Part shown: piece by piece, positions 9,453 to 18,820 of the stretch | How the letters are laid out: every line of letters begins with the position of its first letter | Position numbering within the stretch: the stretch's first letter is position 1 | DNA from: Sphingobacterium athyrii | Lineage (GTDB): Bacteria > Bacteroidota > Bacteroidia > Sphingobacteriales > Sphingobacteriaceae | Assembly (NCBI RefSeq): GCF_003071065.1 | Contig: NZ_QCXX01000007.1 | Span: 124,669 to 188,668 of the forward strand | DNA length: 64,000 nucleotides | Direction: 5' to 3' | Notes under the pieces: model-generated | What the model was told of the DNA's origin: nothing | Databases searched by the model: none | What the model saw: the letters and a program-made list of their open reading frames with translations, nothing else | Position numbers and translations under genes: made by a program

Positions 9453-9994
9453 TGACAAAAAATAATATGATAGAGAAATTTGCGAGAGAGTCATACACGG
9501 AGATGAATGAATTGGTCCTTCCGAATGATACCAATACGTTTGGAAATCTCATGGGCGGCCGTTTATTATATTGGATGGATATCTGTTCGGCTATTGCTGC
9601 ACAGAAGCATTGTAGCAATGTGGTCGTTACGGTATCTGTAGATAATGTATCTTTTAAGCGTTCGATCAAACTGGGTGAAGTGGTCACCATACAGGCACAA
9701 GTCACCCGTGCATTTAACAGTTCGTTAGAGGTACGCATGGAAATTTTTGCATCAAATTTGCCGGAGGGCACTCGCGTAAAAACCAATGAAGCGTATTATA
9801 CTTTTGTTGCCGTTGATGCCGACAATAATCCTAAAACTGTGCCGGTATTGATTCCTGAAACAGAATCAGAACACAAAGCTTATGAAGATGCATTGCAACG
9901 CAGAGAGCTTCGCCTTATTCTCGCGGGAAAACTAAAGCCCGAAAATGCAAAAAAACTAAAAGCATTGGTCAGTCTGTTCAGCCAGAAAAACTAA
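9452..9994 (+). CDS. Acyl-CoA thioesterase (hotdog fold)
   Basis: A 180-residue cytosolic hotdog-fold protein of the YciA/BACH-type family, which hydrolyses acyl-CoA to free fatty acid and CoA. The key block is NDTNTFGNLMGGRLLYWMD, with the conserved Asn and Asp near residues 25-40, then VTVSVDNVSFKRSIKLGE. The ATG overlaps the previous stop by one base; an alternative ATG at 9467 would give MIEKFARES. A shorter relative (134 residues) lies at 58157. A 42-base palindromic terminator follows. Confidence 0.9.
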   Translation: MTKNNMIEKFARESYTEMNELVLPNDTNTFGNLMGGRLLYWMDICSAIAAQKHCSNVVVTVSVDNVSFKRSIKLGEVVTIQAQVTRAFNSSLEVRMEIFASNLPEGTRVKTNEAYYTFVAVDADNNPKTVPVLIPETESEHKAYEDALQRRELRLILAGKLKPENAKKLKALVSLFSQKN

Positions 9995-10016
9995 TACAGG
10001 ACTGATACATTGCTAT

Positions 10017-10058
10017 AAAAGAAAGCGAGTACATGTCGACATGTACTCGCTTTCTTTT
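10017..10058. terminator. Bidirectional terminator, 42-base perfect palindrome
   Basis: Positions 10017-10058 read identically on both strands, centred on GTCGAC, giving a 21-bp arm pair with no spacer. It is followed by TT(A) on the plus strand and preceded by AAAA. It sits between the converging thioesterase (+) and EVE-domain (-) genes and can end both. Confidence 0.85.
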
Positions 10059-10103
10059 TATTGGCTGCAAAAAATATGATTCTGCACCTTTTATTTCGAA
10101 TGG

Positions 10104-10520
10104 TTACTCCCCATTGCCTAAAGCTAAGATCCGGTCGAATTCCTCAGGCTTTAACGGCATCACCGATAGACGGCCCTGTCTTACCAAAGCGATATCCTGT
10201 AATTGCTCATCTGCTTTGATGGTCTCCAGCGTAACAGACTTCTTCAGTGTTTCAACAGGAGCCAAGTCTACGACGACCCAGCGTTCATCATCGGTTGTTG
10301 GGTCCTGATAAAATTCTTTCACTACCTTCGCGACACCAACGACATCCTTTCCCTCGTTGCTATGATAGAAAAGGACCAAATCGCCTTCCTTCATCGCTTT
10401 CATGTTATTCCTAGCCTGGTAATTGCGAACACCATCCCAAAACGTCCGTCCATCTTTATTAAATTGCTCCCAACTATATTTAAATGGTTCAGATTTCACT
10501 AAGAAATATTGCATAATCAA
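10104..10520 (-). CDS. EVE domain-containing protein
   Basis: A 138-residue protein made almost entirely of one EVE domain, a PUA-like fold related to YTH domains and proposed to bind modified bases in nucleic acids. Typical features are the opening QYFLVKSEPFKYSWEQF, the FWDGVRNYQARNNM block (near residues 27-40), and GDLVLFYHSNEGKDVVGVAKV. No DNA-modification or restriction genes are adjacent, so its ligand cannot be inferred. It lies 21 bases after gldC on the same strand, probably in the same transcription unit. Confidence 0.92.
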   Translation of the reverse strand: MIMQYFLVKSEPFKYSWEQFNKDGRTFWDGVRNYQARNNMKAMKEGDLVLFYHSNEGKDVVGVAKVVKEFYQDPTTDDERWVVVDLAPVETLKKSVTLETIKADEQLQDIALVRQGRLSVMPLKPEEFDRILALGNGE

Positions 10521-10541
10521 CTGTTTGTTAAGCGTTAAAAA

Positions 10542-10892
10542 CTATTGTTGTGGCATTAATACTTCCATTTTGTCCGCGAAATGCGCACAGTAATCGCGCA
10601 AGTCACCAATAACCTTCTCGGCCATGGGATCTCCGCCCGAGGAACGGATAAAGGAGTCGCCCAAAGTTTGTAAAGTTTCGTAAAAAAAACGCTTCATCTC
10701 ATCGTACGGCATGTCTTTTGTCCAAAGGTCGATACGCATTGAATTTTTATAATGTGAATCCCATAGGGCTAAAAACATCGCTTTCGCGGGTAATTCTTCC
10801 GCATTATTTCCGTCTGTGGACGACCACATGATGTTTTCAGGAACATTGTTTTCGTCAAGCTCTACTTGTAATTTTATTTCTGCTTTTTTCAT
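10542..10892 (-). CDS. gldC: Gliding motility protein GldC homologue
   Basis: A 116-residue protein resembling GldC of Flavobacterium: KKAEIKLQVELDENNVPE, then SSTDG, AKAMFLALWDS, MRIDLWTKDMPYDEMK and a C-terminal CAHFADKMEVL. In gliding species GldC aids gliding/type IX secretion, although it is not strictly essential there. No gldB or other gld/spr gene is in the window, and many Sphingobacteria do not glide, so the role here is unknown. Flanked by EVE-domain and membrane-protein genes on the same strand. Confidence 0.88.
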   Translation of the reverse strand: MKKAEIKLQVELDENNVPENIMWSSTDGNNAEELPAKAMFLALWDSHYKNSMRIDLWTKDMPYDEMKRFFYETLQTLGDSFIRSSGGDPMAEKVIGDLRDYCAHFADKMEVLMPQQ

Positions 10893-10940
10893 TTTAGTAT
10901 TGAGTATTGAGAAAGGCGTATTAAGTATTGAGATTTTACC

Positions 10941-11243
10941 TCAACCAGCCCACGGCTTCCGCACCATCTCCGTTTTTTTAATTTCCTTTTTTATTTTTCT
11001 ACTGACTGTTACCTTTATGATCAAACTTACTACACAGACTAGGACCAAAAATGCCAGTTGCAATAGCCACATTTTCTTATTTTCTTTAATGAGTACTCTA
11101 AACAAAATATCTACCACTGTCAGTAGTACCATCAACGCGATAAACGCTCCCCATGTAAAGAGTGCCTTTTCGTCATTGGGATTTTCCATGACAAACCAGG
11201 CGACCAAACATGCACTAGCAATATTTAATGGGGTAAACCGCAT
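10941..11243 (-). CDS. Small integral membrane protein, unknown function
   Basis: A 100-residue protein with three hydrophobic segments (about residues 5-20, 28-48, 58-80) and a strongly basic C-terminal tail (VSRKIKKEIKKTEMVRKPW). I do not recognise a family. Its ATG lies 5 bases after the stop of the DEAD-box helicase on the same strand, which argues it is real and co-transcribed. Confidence 0.65.
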   Translation of the reverse strand: MRFTPLNIASACLVAWFVMENPNDEKALFTWGAFIALMVLLTVVDILFRVLIKENKKMWLLQLAFLVLVCVVSLIIKVTVSRKIKKEIKKTEMVRKPWAG

Positions 11244-11248
11244 GTTGG

Positions 11249-12619
11249 TTATCGTTTCTTGAAATTACGGCTTGATCCTGTAGATTTACCACCGCCCGAT
11301 TTGCCCTTGCTTTTGGCCTTTGGCTTATAACCTGAGGCACGTTGCGCTTCGCGGACTTCCTTTTGTTTGATCACATATTTTTTCTCATGGAAAGCGCCCT
11401 GATAATCCGGGTTATCTTTTTTCTTTTGATTATCAATATCGCGTGCAATATCCTGTTTCTCCTGAAAAGGCGTCTTCTCCACGAATACCTCCTCTGGGAT
11501 TGGATACACCGGAATACTCTGTTTGATCAATTTTTCAATTTTTCGAACATAGTATTTCTCGGCCTCATTGCAAAAAGTGATCGCATCCCCTTCATTGAAC
11601 GCCCGGCCTGTACGTCCAATACGATGTACATAGTCTTCGATGACAATAGGCACTTCAAAATTGATCACGTGGCTTACATTGGAAACATCAAGTCCCCGTG
11701 CCGCTACATCCGTTGCAACTAGGATACGGATATTCCCTTCCTTAAATGCATTGATTGAGTTGATACGCGTATTCTGTCCTTTATTGGCATGAATGACACG
11801 GACTTCGTCTTTGCCATATTTACGTTCCAGGAAATGAAAAACATTGTCCGCAACTTGTTTCGTTTTACAAAAAACAATCAGTCTGCTAAAAGCTTCATCG
11901 TCTTTCAATAGATGCTGCAGTAAATTTAACTTGGTTTTTTGATTGGGAACAAAATATAAAGCCTGACTGACCGTTTTAGCCGGTGTCGCCTGTTCAGAAA
12001 CTTCTATTACAGTGGGAAAAGCCAGAAAATCACCGGCAATTTTACGAACAAGTTCGCTCATGGTCGCCGAGAACAATAAATTTTGGCGTTTGCGCGGCAC
12101 GATTTCCAATACGCGGTGAATCTTACTGATGAAACCCATATCCATCATCTTATCCGCTTCATCCAATACCAAAAATTTGAGTGACTTCACGACAATATGT
12201 CCTTCCAAATATAAATCCAAGAATCGGCCAGGTGTAGCGACAATAATATCAACTCCTTTTTCAAGGGTTTCAATCTGTGTCTTAGGCCCTAGTCCGCCGT
12301 ATAAAACCACCGAACGCAAATCGAGGTAAGTAGAAAATAGCCTGATATTCTCTTCGATCTGCATGGCCAATTCTCTGGTCGGTGTTAAGATCAACGCTCG
12401 CGCATCAATTCCTTGGGCGTATTTCAATTTCATCAGGATGGGCAATACAAATGCAGCCGTTTTTCCCGTTCCTGTCTGGGCTATTCCCATCACATCTTGC
12501 CCCGCCAATATCGGTGTAATTGCCTTCTCCTGGATCTCAGTCGGTTGTTCATAACCTGCCTCTGTGATCGCGTTTAAGATCTGTTTATTGAATTTAAAAT
12601 TTTCAAATGTTTGCTGCAT
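11249..12619 (-). CDS. DEAD-box ATP-dependent RNA helicase (RhlE-like)
   Basis: A 456-residue RNA helicase. Motifs in order: Q motif (GYEQPTEIQEKAI), Walker A AQTGTGKTA, PTRELA, DEAD in VLDEADKMMDMGF, SAT, and C-terminal HRIGRTGRA. The tail beyond residue about 380 is lysine-rich and ends GGGKSTGSSRNFKKR, typical of RNA-binding tails. I chose the start at 12619 (MQQTFENFKFN), not the upstream ATG at 12679: the extra 20 residues are not family-like, and a TATCTTTG -7 box lies at 12624-12631, inside that extension. A leaderless or near-leaderless transcript is likely. Confidence 0.95.
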   Translation of the reverse strand: MQQTFENFKFNKQILNAITEAGYEQPTEIQEKAITPILAGQDVMGIAQTGTGKTAAFVLPILMKLKYAQGIDARALILTPTRELAMQIEENIRLFSTYLDLRSVVLYGGLGPKTQIETLEKGVDIIVATPGRFLDLYLEGHIVVKSLKFLVLDEADKMMDMGFISKIHRVLEIVPRKRQNLLFSATMSELVRKIAGDFLAFPTVIEVSEQATPAKTVSQALYFVPNQKTKLNLLQHLLKDDEAFSRLIVFCKTKQVADNVFHFLERKYGKDEVRVIHANKGQNTRINSINAFKEGNIRILVATDVAARGLDVSNVSHVINFEVPIVIEDYVHRIGRTGRAFNEGDAITFCNEAEKYYVRKIEKLIKQSIPVYPIPEEVFVEKTPFQEKQDIARDIDNQKKKDNPDYQGAFHEKKYVIKQKEVREAQRASGYKPKAKSKGKSGGGKSTGSSRNFKKR

Positions 12620-12623
12620 CCTA

Positions 12624-12631
12624 CAAAGATA
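12624..12631 (-). promoter_or_regulatory. -7 box abutting the helicase start codon
   Basis: On the minus strand TATCTTTG is followed by only four bases (TAGG) and then ATG. If used, transcription would begin at or next to the start codon. No clear -33 TTTG was found at the right distance. Confidence 0.45.
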
Positions 12632-12732
12632 AGGAAAAGAGTCCATTTGACTTTCCTCGATGGACATTCCCGTACACATTTACTTTTAATTGACATAAAA
12701 ATTGGGAAAAAGCATAATATAAAGTCTAATAT

Positions 12733-12763
12733 TTTGGTTTTTAACAGAATTAAAGCATTTTTG
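12733..12763 (+). promoter_or_regulatory. Predicted promoter of the S46 peptidase gene
   Basis: TTTG (12733-12736), 19 bases, then CATTTTTG (12756-12763), which matches TAnnTTTG except for the first base. The spacing is the canonical one. The predicted leader is about 25 bases. Confidence 0.6.
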
Positions 12764-12795
12764 TAGGGTATAAACAAACTTTTTATCAGGTTGAT

Positions 12796-14934
12796 ATGAA
12801 AAAATTATGGATGTGTTTGTTGCTGATAACAACAAGCTTTGCTGCATTTGCCGATGAGGGAATGTGGTTTTTAATGTATCTAAAGCGTCTGAATGAGGCT
12901 GATATGCAAAAAAAAGGTCTTCGTTTAAGCGCCGAAGAGATCTACAGCATTAACCACTCGAGTTTAAAAGATGCGATTGTGCAATTTGGCGGTGGTTGTA
13001 CCGCAGAGATTGTTTCTGACCAAGGGTTGGTATTCACCAATCACCACTGCGGCTATGGTGCAATTGCTGAATTGTCCACACCTGAGAATGACCACTTGAC
13101 AAATGGTTTCTGGGCAAAGACAAAAAGCGAGGAATTGAAACCAAAATCCCTATCTGTCCGCTTCTTCGTACGAATGGATGATGTTTCAAAACGCATCTTA
13201 GGTTTGGTCAATAATAAAATGACTGAGGATGAGCGCAACAAAATTATCGCTGCTGAGATCGCTAAAATCCAAAAGGAGAACAGCGAAAATGGTAAGTATG
13301 TTGTTGAGGTAAAATCTTTCTACCAAGGTAATGAGTATTATTACTTTGTGTACCAAGATTATAACGATGTACGTTTAGTCGGAACGCCACCAAATAGCAT
13401 CGGTAAATTCGGTGGAGACACTGACAACTGGGAATGGCCACGTCACACAGGCGACTTTTCGATTTTCCGTGTCTATGCAGACAGAAACGGAAACCCTGCG
13501 GAGTATGCACAGGACAACGTTCCGTTGAAACCAAAACATTTCTTACCAGTCAGTTTAAAAGGTATTCAAGAAGGCGATTTTGCAATGATCTTGGGTTATC
13601 CCGGCCGTACAAACCGTTGGATGCCTTCGGGTGGAATCAATCAAAACGTAAAATTTGCATATCCTGCTTGGGTAGAGGCCTCCAAAACGGGCATGGATGC
13701 CATGAAAAAATTCATGGACCAAGATCAAGCAGTTAAGTTGAATTATGCGTCGAAATACTCTCAGGTGGCCAATTATTGGAAAAACCGCCAAGGTATGATT
13801 GACGCGTTGACCTTACATAAAACAGCAGCGTCAAAAGCTAAAGATGAGGTTAAATTTGACAAATGGGCAAACAAGGCCGCCAACAAAGCGGAATACGGAG
13901 ACGTGATCAAAATAATTAATGCTTACTATACCGCAACCAACGAGAAAGCGAGACATGACAACTATCTCATGGGAATGATTCGCTCCAGTGCGATTGCGAC
14001 ATTGCCGTACACGATCGGCTCCGGCTTAGAAGTTTATGCTGCAGGCGATGAAGCACGGAGAAAAGATATTCTTCCTCGCTTAAAATCGGCGATCGATGCT
14101 GGCTATGAAAAAATGTATCTGCCTTTGGAAGAACAGGTGTTGATCGACGAATTAAATCTATATGCAAAAAAAGCGGGGAATATTGCACCTTATGTTGCTG
14201 AGTTGGCTGCTAAAAACAATAATGATTTTACCGCTTACATCAAAGAATCCGTAAAGAACAGCATTTTCGCTTCTGCAGAGCGTTTGAACAATTATTTAGA
14301 GAATCCAAATGCTGAAATTTTGACAAACGATCCGTTGTACAAGTTATCTTCAGCATTGATCAGTAAATACCGTCAGGAAGATCCGAGCTTAAAAGTTGAG
14401 CAAGACAAGTTTGATGGGGCTTACCGTAAATACGTCGCCGGTGTGTTGGCTTCCAATCCAAAAGGAAAGTTCTATCCGGATGCAAACAGCACATTGCGTC
14501 TTTCATATGGTTCAATCAAAGGCTTGCCACAAGACCCGCGCAATGACGCTGACAAGAACTTCTACACGACTTTAAAAGGTACTGTCGCGAAGTACAAAAA
14601 AGGTGATGAAGAGTTCGATTTGCCCCAACGTTTGATGGATCTGTACAAAAATAAGGACTATGGGCGTTATGCTGACAAAAAAGGGTATTTACCAGTAAAC
14701 TTCCTAAGTGACAACGACATAACAGGCGGAAACTCAGGTTCTCCCGTAATAAATGGCAATGGTGAATTAATTGGCCTAGCTTTTGATGGTAATATTGAGG
14801 CGATGGCCGGCGATGTGATCTTCGACCATAAGCTACAACGTACAATTTCAGTTGACATTCGCTACGTTTTATTTATCATTGATAAATTTGCAGGAGCAAC
14901 CAACATTATTGACGAACTTAAGATTGTTGAATAG
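12796..14934 (+). CDS. S46 family dipeptidyl-peptidase (DPP7-like)
   Basis: A 712-residue exported serine peptidase with a signal peptide ending AAFAD. The chymotrypsin-like triad is readable: His84 in TNHHCGYGA, Asp in GGDTDNWEWPRHTGDFS (near 227) and Ser647 in GGNSGSPVINGNG. S46 enzymes release dipeptides from peptide N-termini in the periplasm, feeding amino-acid fermentation or nutrition. The residue 18 positions after the catalytic Ser is Gly (AFDGN). By my recollection of the family, Gly here marks DPP7-type preference for hydrophobic P1, while DPP11 has Arg for acidic P1; that specificity is an inference. Confidence 0.93.
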   Translation: MKKLWMCLLLITTSFAAFADEGMWFLMYLKRLNEADMQKKGLRLSAEEIYSINHSSLKDAIVQFGGGCTAEIVSDQGLVFTNHHCGYGAIAELSTPENDHLTNGFWAKTKSEELKPKSLSVRFFVRMDDVSKRILGLVNNKMTEDERNKIIAAEIAKIQKENSENGKYVVEVKSFYQGNEYYYFVYQDYNDVRLVGTPPNSIGKFGGDTDNWEWPRHTGDFSIFRVYADRNGNPAEYAQDNVPLKPKHFLPVSLKGIQEGDFAMILGYPGRTNRWMPSGGINQNVKFAYPAWVEASKTGMDAMKKFMDQDQAVKLNYASKYSQVANYWKNRQGMIDALTLHKTAASKAKDEVKFDKWANKAANKAEYGDVIKIINAYYTATNEKARHDNYLMGMIRSSAIATLPYTIGSGLEVYAAGDEARRKDILPRLKSAIDAGYEKMYLPLEEQVLIDELNLYAKKAGNIAPYVAELAAKNNNDFTAYIKESVKNSIFASAERLNNYLENPNAEILTNDPLYKLSSALISKYRQEDPSLKVEQDKFDGAYRKYVAGVLASNPKGKFYPDANSTLRLSYGSIKGLPQDPRNDADKNFYTTLKGTVAKYKKGDEEFDLPQRLMDLYKNKDYGRYADKKGYLPVNFLSDNDITGGNSGSPVINGNGELIGLAFDGNIEAMAGDVIFDHKLQRTISVDIRYVLFIIDKFAGATNIIDELKIVE

Positions 14935-15052
14935 TTTTTTTTAAGCTTTTTCGATAAAAAAAAACGAAATTTATTTTCTATTTGATTCGTTTTTGTATAT
15001 TTAAGGAGTGTTTAGGAAAAACCATAAAAACTAAAATTATAATTATAAAAAA

Positions 15053-15232
15053 ATGGAAAACTACGTAAAATTAAAAGAGTTAGTAGCTTCTATCGAAGCT
15101 GATGCAGACAAGTTCTTCAACAATGGTAATTCTGCTGCTGGTACACGTGTACGTAAAGGATTACAAGACATCAAAACCTTAGCACAAGAAATTCGTAACG
15201 AAGTCACTGCTAAGAAAAACGGCGGAAAATAA
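15053..15232 (+). CDS. Histone H1-like protein
   Basis: A 59-residue basic protein opening MENYVKLKELVASIEADADKF, then a central G-T-R-V-R-K-G-L-Q block and a lysine-rich end (TAKKNGGK). This matches the short histone H1/Hc1-like proteins widespread in Bacteroidota, thought to bind and compact DNA. The family version is often longer, with KK/AA repeats; here only a short basic tail remains. ATG at 15053 follows an A-rich stretch, and a strong bidirectional terminator lies 20 bases past the stop. Confidence 0.88.
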   Translation: MENYVKLKELVASIEADADKFFNNGNSAAGTRVRKGLQDIKTLAQEIRNEVTAKKNGGK

Positions 15233-15252
15233 TCTTTCCTGAGTTTTTACAT

Positions 15253-15285
15253 AAAAAAGGCCTTTCAAATGAAGGGCCTTTTTTT
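15253..15285. terminator. Bidirectional terminator between the H1-like and GLPGLI genes
   Basis: AAAAAAGGCCTTTC (15253-15266) pairs with GAAGGGCCTTTTTT (15271-15284) around AAAT, with one G-U pair. The A run before and T run after let it serve the H1-like gene (+) and the first GLPGLI gene (-). Confidence 0.85.
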
Positions 15286-15309
15286 ATGTGTTAGTGGATC
15301 TGGGGCTGG

Positions 15310-16101
15310 TTACAAGTAATAACAGCCCATCACAAGGTTATACACCTTAACGCCGAGATAGCCCCCCACAACAGCATTTAGTTTGTCGTAAACCTGCTTT
15401 CTATTCAAAGGTTTGTCTTTTTTCTTAAGAAGATTGTCAGAAGAAATCGTTACTGGACTCAGTTCGACTTTAGTTGCGAACATATTATAGTGAAGCTCCG
15501 GAACAGCCAACCCCAAAATCATCCCAGGTAAACCATTGAATGCGGACGGTCCACCAGATACTGGAATCTGATCCGTATAAAATGCTACAGCATAGATCGA
15601 GTCAAGCACAAGTCCGTTTGCCCGCCGGCATTGATACCCCGCGATCTCCCGGTACTCGTTCGTAATTTTCCATTTTATCTTTAGCGTCGAATCAGCGATT
15701 ACGATCCGTTCTCCTCCCAATTCGAAGATGGATTTGAATTCCTTTGTTTTCAGGTTCTGATAACTGCTAATTCCAGATTCAAAAATCCCCATCCGCATCA
15801 ACCCCTGTGTGACTTCGGGATAATCCTCAGCAATATGCTCATACAGCACTTCATCCGGAGAAAATTTCAAGGTCTTTCTCAGCACTTGATTTTCTGGAGC
15901 CGCTTCCCCCAATCCCTTGAAAGCATTACGGCTCTCTTCATCTTTGGAATAGGCTCCATAACGCTTGATCAAATTTTTAAGAAATACGGTTTTCTCAAAA
16001 GTAATCGTTCCCCGGTCAGGGAAATAAGCGTATTGTCCTACCGCCGTTTTTCCAAAAAATAGGACTAAAAATAGGGTTATTATATTTTTTATCGTTCTCA
16101 T
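15310..16101 (-). CDS. GLPGLI family protein (copy 1)
   Basis: A 263-residue exported protein with a signal peptide ending AVGQ. The family-defining motif appears as FNGLPGMILGLAVPELHYNMFATKVEL (around residues 185-212), preceded by WKITNEYREIAGYQCRRANG and YTDQIPVSGGP. GLPGLI proteins are Bacteroidota cell-envelope proteins of unknown biochemical role. Only one base separates its ATG from the stop of the barrel gene, so the two are co-transcribed and probably work together. It is clearly related to copy 2 at 19118-19906. Confidence 0.9.
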   Translation of the reverse strand: MRTIKNIITLFLVLFFGKTAVGQYAYFPDRGTITFEKTVFLKNLIKRYGAYSKDEESRNAFKGLGEAAPENQVLRKTLKFSPDEVLYEHIAEDYPEVTQGLMRMGIFESGISSYQNLKTKEFKSIFELGGERIVIADSTLKIKWKITNEYREIAGYQCRRANGLVLDSIYAVAFYTDQIPVSGGPSAFNGLPGMILGLAVPELHYNMFATKVELSPVTISSDNLLKKKDKPLNRKQVYDKLNAVVGGYLGVKVYNLVMGCYYL

Positions 16102-16102
16102 T

Positions 16103-18820
16103 TTATTTCGATTTGGCTAACATCTTATTGATTTCCCAGCTTAGTTTTACCATATAATACCTACCGATTGTATTAAATCGACGCTCGGTAAGTAGAGTGC
16201 CGTTTTGATTTCGTTCAAAGCCAATATTTTGATTCAATATATCATTAACCATAAAGGTTGCTTCAAGCTTCTCGTCTTTCATAAACTTTTTCGATAGTGC
16301 AGGGTTCAATACAAAACGTTCGAACTTTTTACTATACACGGCCGTCGGTGCCTGATATCGATAGTTGAAGTCTGTCCGCAATACAAATTTGGCCGGAAGA
16401 AAATATTTAAGACTTCCATTGGAAGATAATGTAAAACCTTTACTGTCTTCCATCATACCAATTGAATTACTCTGGATGACATAGCCCGGCGAAACTTCAA
16501 ATTCAAAATCCAGCCCTTTTGTTGTGGACTTTTGAAGCCCATAATTCACTGAATAAGTTTGAAACTTCGCATTCGCCAAAACATTGTTCACATAATTATA
16601 ATTGTTACCAATGGAAATAGTAGGTCCTCCACCGTGTCTCAATTGATACTTTTTCCACAGAATCCCATAATACATAGGGCTGATGCTAATCTGATTATTG
16701 GTATTGTGATTTAAGTTATCCCAGATAAACGTTGTTTTACCCACAGAATCAATTGTTGCATTTTGAACCAAGGCTTTGTTGGTACGGGAAGCATTGATGA
16801 AAATACCATAAAACTCACCTTTAAGAATTGAAAAAGATCTAAAACCTAAATTCAATTCATTGGTATAAGATGGCTTTAAGTTTTCATTTCCTAAATATTC
16901 ATTCAACGGGTCAAGGTTTGACCGTAGTGGCTGAATCTGATTGAGTGAAGGTAATCCATTTGTTCCTCTATAGACCATTGAAATTGACCTATTTTTTTTA
17001 ATCTCATAATTTAAATCCAAGACAGGATTATAAACAAAAAAGGACCTAGACAGATGTGCATTATCCGCTCGGTTTAACTGCGACAAATCGCTATTTTCAA
17101 ATCTATTTGCAATATTAATAACAAATTTTTCCAGCGGTTTATAGTTGACCGAAAGATTATAGGTATTCTTCGTGGTCTTATACAAAAAGTCATTACTATA
17201 AACTTCATCCAGATCATCGTACTTACCTGTGACAGGATTTTTGTTAGATGATTTTACCGAATTATTGTCGCGGTTAAAATTGATACCGTACTCAAACGCT
17301 AAAATAAGCTTCTTTGATAGGGGTTCAGAGTAAGATACATCTCCCCCCATTGCAAACGATTTATTTGTAATCACCTTCTCTTGATCTAAAATCGTATTGC
17401 CGACGGAATCACCATCCTTGTAATAGCTTAGATTGGAATATAGCTGCTGATTTCCATCCTGCTTGTTACCTGATGTTGCATAGCTAAATGTTAATGAGCG
17501 CCCCTTTTTCTTAAATCTTCTTACATAAATTGCCGAGGTATTATACTGTTCTGACTCAGTATCATTCTTAAAATTTCGGGTATTGCCATTAATCTGTTGA
17601 TCAAATTGGTTAAAGGTCGTTGAGATCGTTGCTGATGAGCTAATATCCCTTCTCCGGTTCGCACCAGCCCAAACGGTCAGATCCGATAAAGAATCTATTT
17701 TAAATTCATATTTCAATCCGAAGTTATGTTTTTTATTGTCGCTGGAAGCAGTCGTATTATTGTTGCTGATCAGAATGGTATCCCGTGCTGCATTTCTTGT
17801 GAATACACTTCTGTCCAGATCTACATTCGATTGACTATACTTATAGTCAATACGCCACGTATGTTTTTTATTTGCTGTTTTATCTGAATATAGAAAACCC
17901 GTATTTAAGGACTTCGGAACCCCTTCCCCCTCAAAATTTCCAGAACCGTCACCATCACCACCTATACTTGATGCCTCTTGACCATTCAGCCCTGTTTTTC
18001 CGGTATTACTTGCGATCAGATAAGTTGAAATCCGAAAAGATTGATTGAAATAATTCAAAAAGCCCTGACCAAGGTAAAATTTATTATTTCCGACACCAGC
18101 ATCGGCTTTCCCAAATATACCACGTTTTGCTTCCTCTTTTAGTTTTACATTGATGGTCTGCGTACGTACTCCATCATCAATGCCCGTTTTCTCCGCTTTA
18201 TCGGATTTCTTTTCATAGACCTGAATCTTGTCGACCATATCCGAACGGATATTTCGGCTCACCAATTTCGGATCATCCCCAAAAAACTCTTCGCCATCGA
18301 CAAGCATCTTTTCGACCGTTTTCCCCTGTGCGGTAATCTTCCCCGAAGCATCCACGGTGATCCCGGGCAGCACTTTCAAAAGATCTTCAACCTTTGCATT
18401 TTTCTCCACCTTGAAACTCCGGGCATCGTATTCCGTTGTATCACCTTTAATTGTTATGGGGATCCGTCCCGTTACGATCACTTCCTCTAATAAAGTCGTA
18501 CTGCTTGTCAGTCCAATCGACAAATTTGTGTAATCCTTCCCCGGTAAGATATCCGCATAATATTCACCATATTTTGGATAGGTAACGATAAGAATATATT
18601 GTCCGGTATCTGGTTTAGCCAAAGAGAATTTTCCGCCCTCATCAGAGCGGGTAAAATCTGTTAGTATCGAATCTTTGGCTGTCAACAACATGATCGTTGC
18701 TTTTTGTAACTTTAGCTGATCCTTTACGTCGTTAATCTTTCCCTCAATTTTGGATTGTGCTTGAACTATTCCGCAGGAGCATAGTAGGAAAAGTAAAAGT
18801 GGTAACCACAGGCTTTTCAT
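16103..18820 (-). CDS. Outer-membrane beta-barrel protein with carboxypeptidase-regulatory and plug domains (copy 1)
   Basis: A 905-residue outer-membrane protein. A signal peptide (to VQAQ, residue 22) is followed by an Ig-like carboxypeptidase-regulatory domain (about 23-105), a TonB-receptor-like plug (about 112-230, starting LEEVIVTGRIPITIKGD) and a barrel of the OMP_b-brl/PF14905 type. Residues 120-206 differ from copy 2 at only 6 of 87 positions, while the barrels diverge strongly. No TonB box was recognised. It may pass or anchor a substrate handled with the GLPGLI partner; no substrate can be named. Confidence 0.88.
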   Translation of the reverse strand: MKSLWLPLLLFLLCSCGIVQAQSKIEGKINDVKDQLKLQKATIMLLTAKDSILTDFTRSDEGGKFSLAKPDTGQYILIVTYPKYGEYYADILPGKDYTNLSIGLTSSTTLLEEVIVTGRIPITIKGDTTEYDARSFKVEKNAKVEDLLKVLPGITVDASGKITAQGKTVEKMLVDGEEFFGDDPKLVSRNIRSDMVDKIQVYEKKSDKAEKTGIDDGVRTQTINVKLKEEAKRGIFGKADAGVGNNKFYLGQGFLNYFNQSFRISTYLIASNTGKTGLNGQEASSIGGDGDGSGNFEGEGVPKSLNTGFLYSDKTANKKHTWRIDYKYSQSNVDLDRSVFTRNAARDTILISNNNTTASSDNKKHNFGLKYEFKIDSLSDLTVWAGANRRRDISSSATISTTFNQFDQQINGNTRNFKNDTESEQYNTSAIYVRRFKKKGRSLTFSYATSGNKQDGNQQLYSNLSYYKDGDSVGNTILDQEKVITNKSFAMGGDVSYSEPLSKKLILAFEYGINFNRDNNSVKSSNKNPVTGKYDDLDEVYSNDFLYKTTKNTYNLSVNYKPLEKFVINIANRFENSDLSQLNRADNAHLSRSFFVYNPVLDLNYEIKKNRSISMVYRGTNGLPSLNQIQPLRSNLDPLNEYLGNENLKPSYTNELNLGFRSFSILKGEFYGIFINASRTNKALVQNATIDSVGKTTFIWDNLNHNTNNQISISPMYYGILWKKYQLRHGGGPTISIGNNYNYVNNVLANAKFQTYSVNYGLQKSTTKGLDFEFEVSPGYVIQSNSIGMMEDSKGFTLSSNGSLKYFLPAKFVLRTDFNYRYQAPTAVYSKKFERFVLNPALSKKFMKDEKLEATFMVNDILNQNIGFERNQNGTLLTERRFNTIGRYYMVKLSWEINKMLAKSK

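Noticed and set aside
10033..10308. 91-codon plus-strand reading frame at the palindromic terminator
   Set aside because: It starts inside the terminator and is antisense to the EVE-domain gene, which has the clear family signature.
12616..12679. Longer helicase start at 12679
   Set aside because: The additional 20 residues are not family-like and cover the -7 box at 12624-12631.
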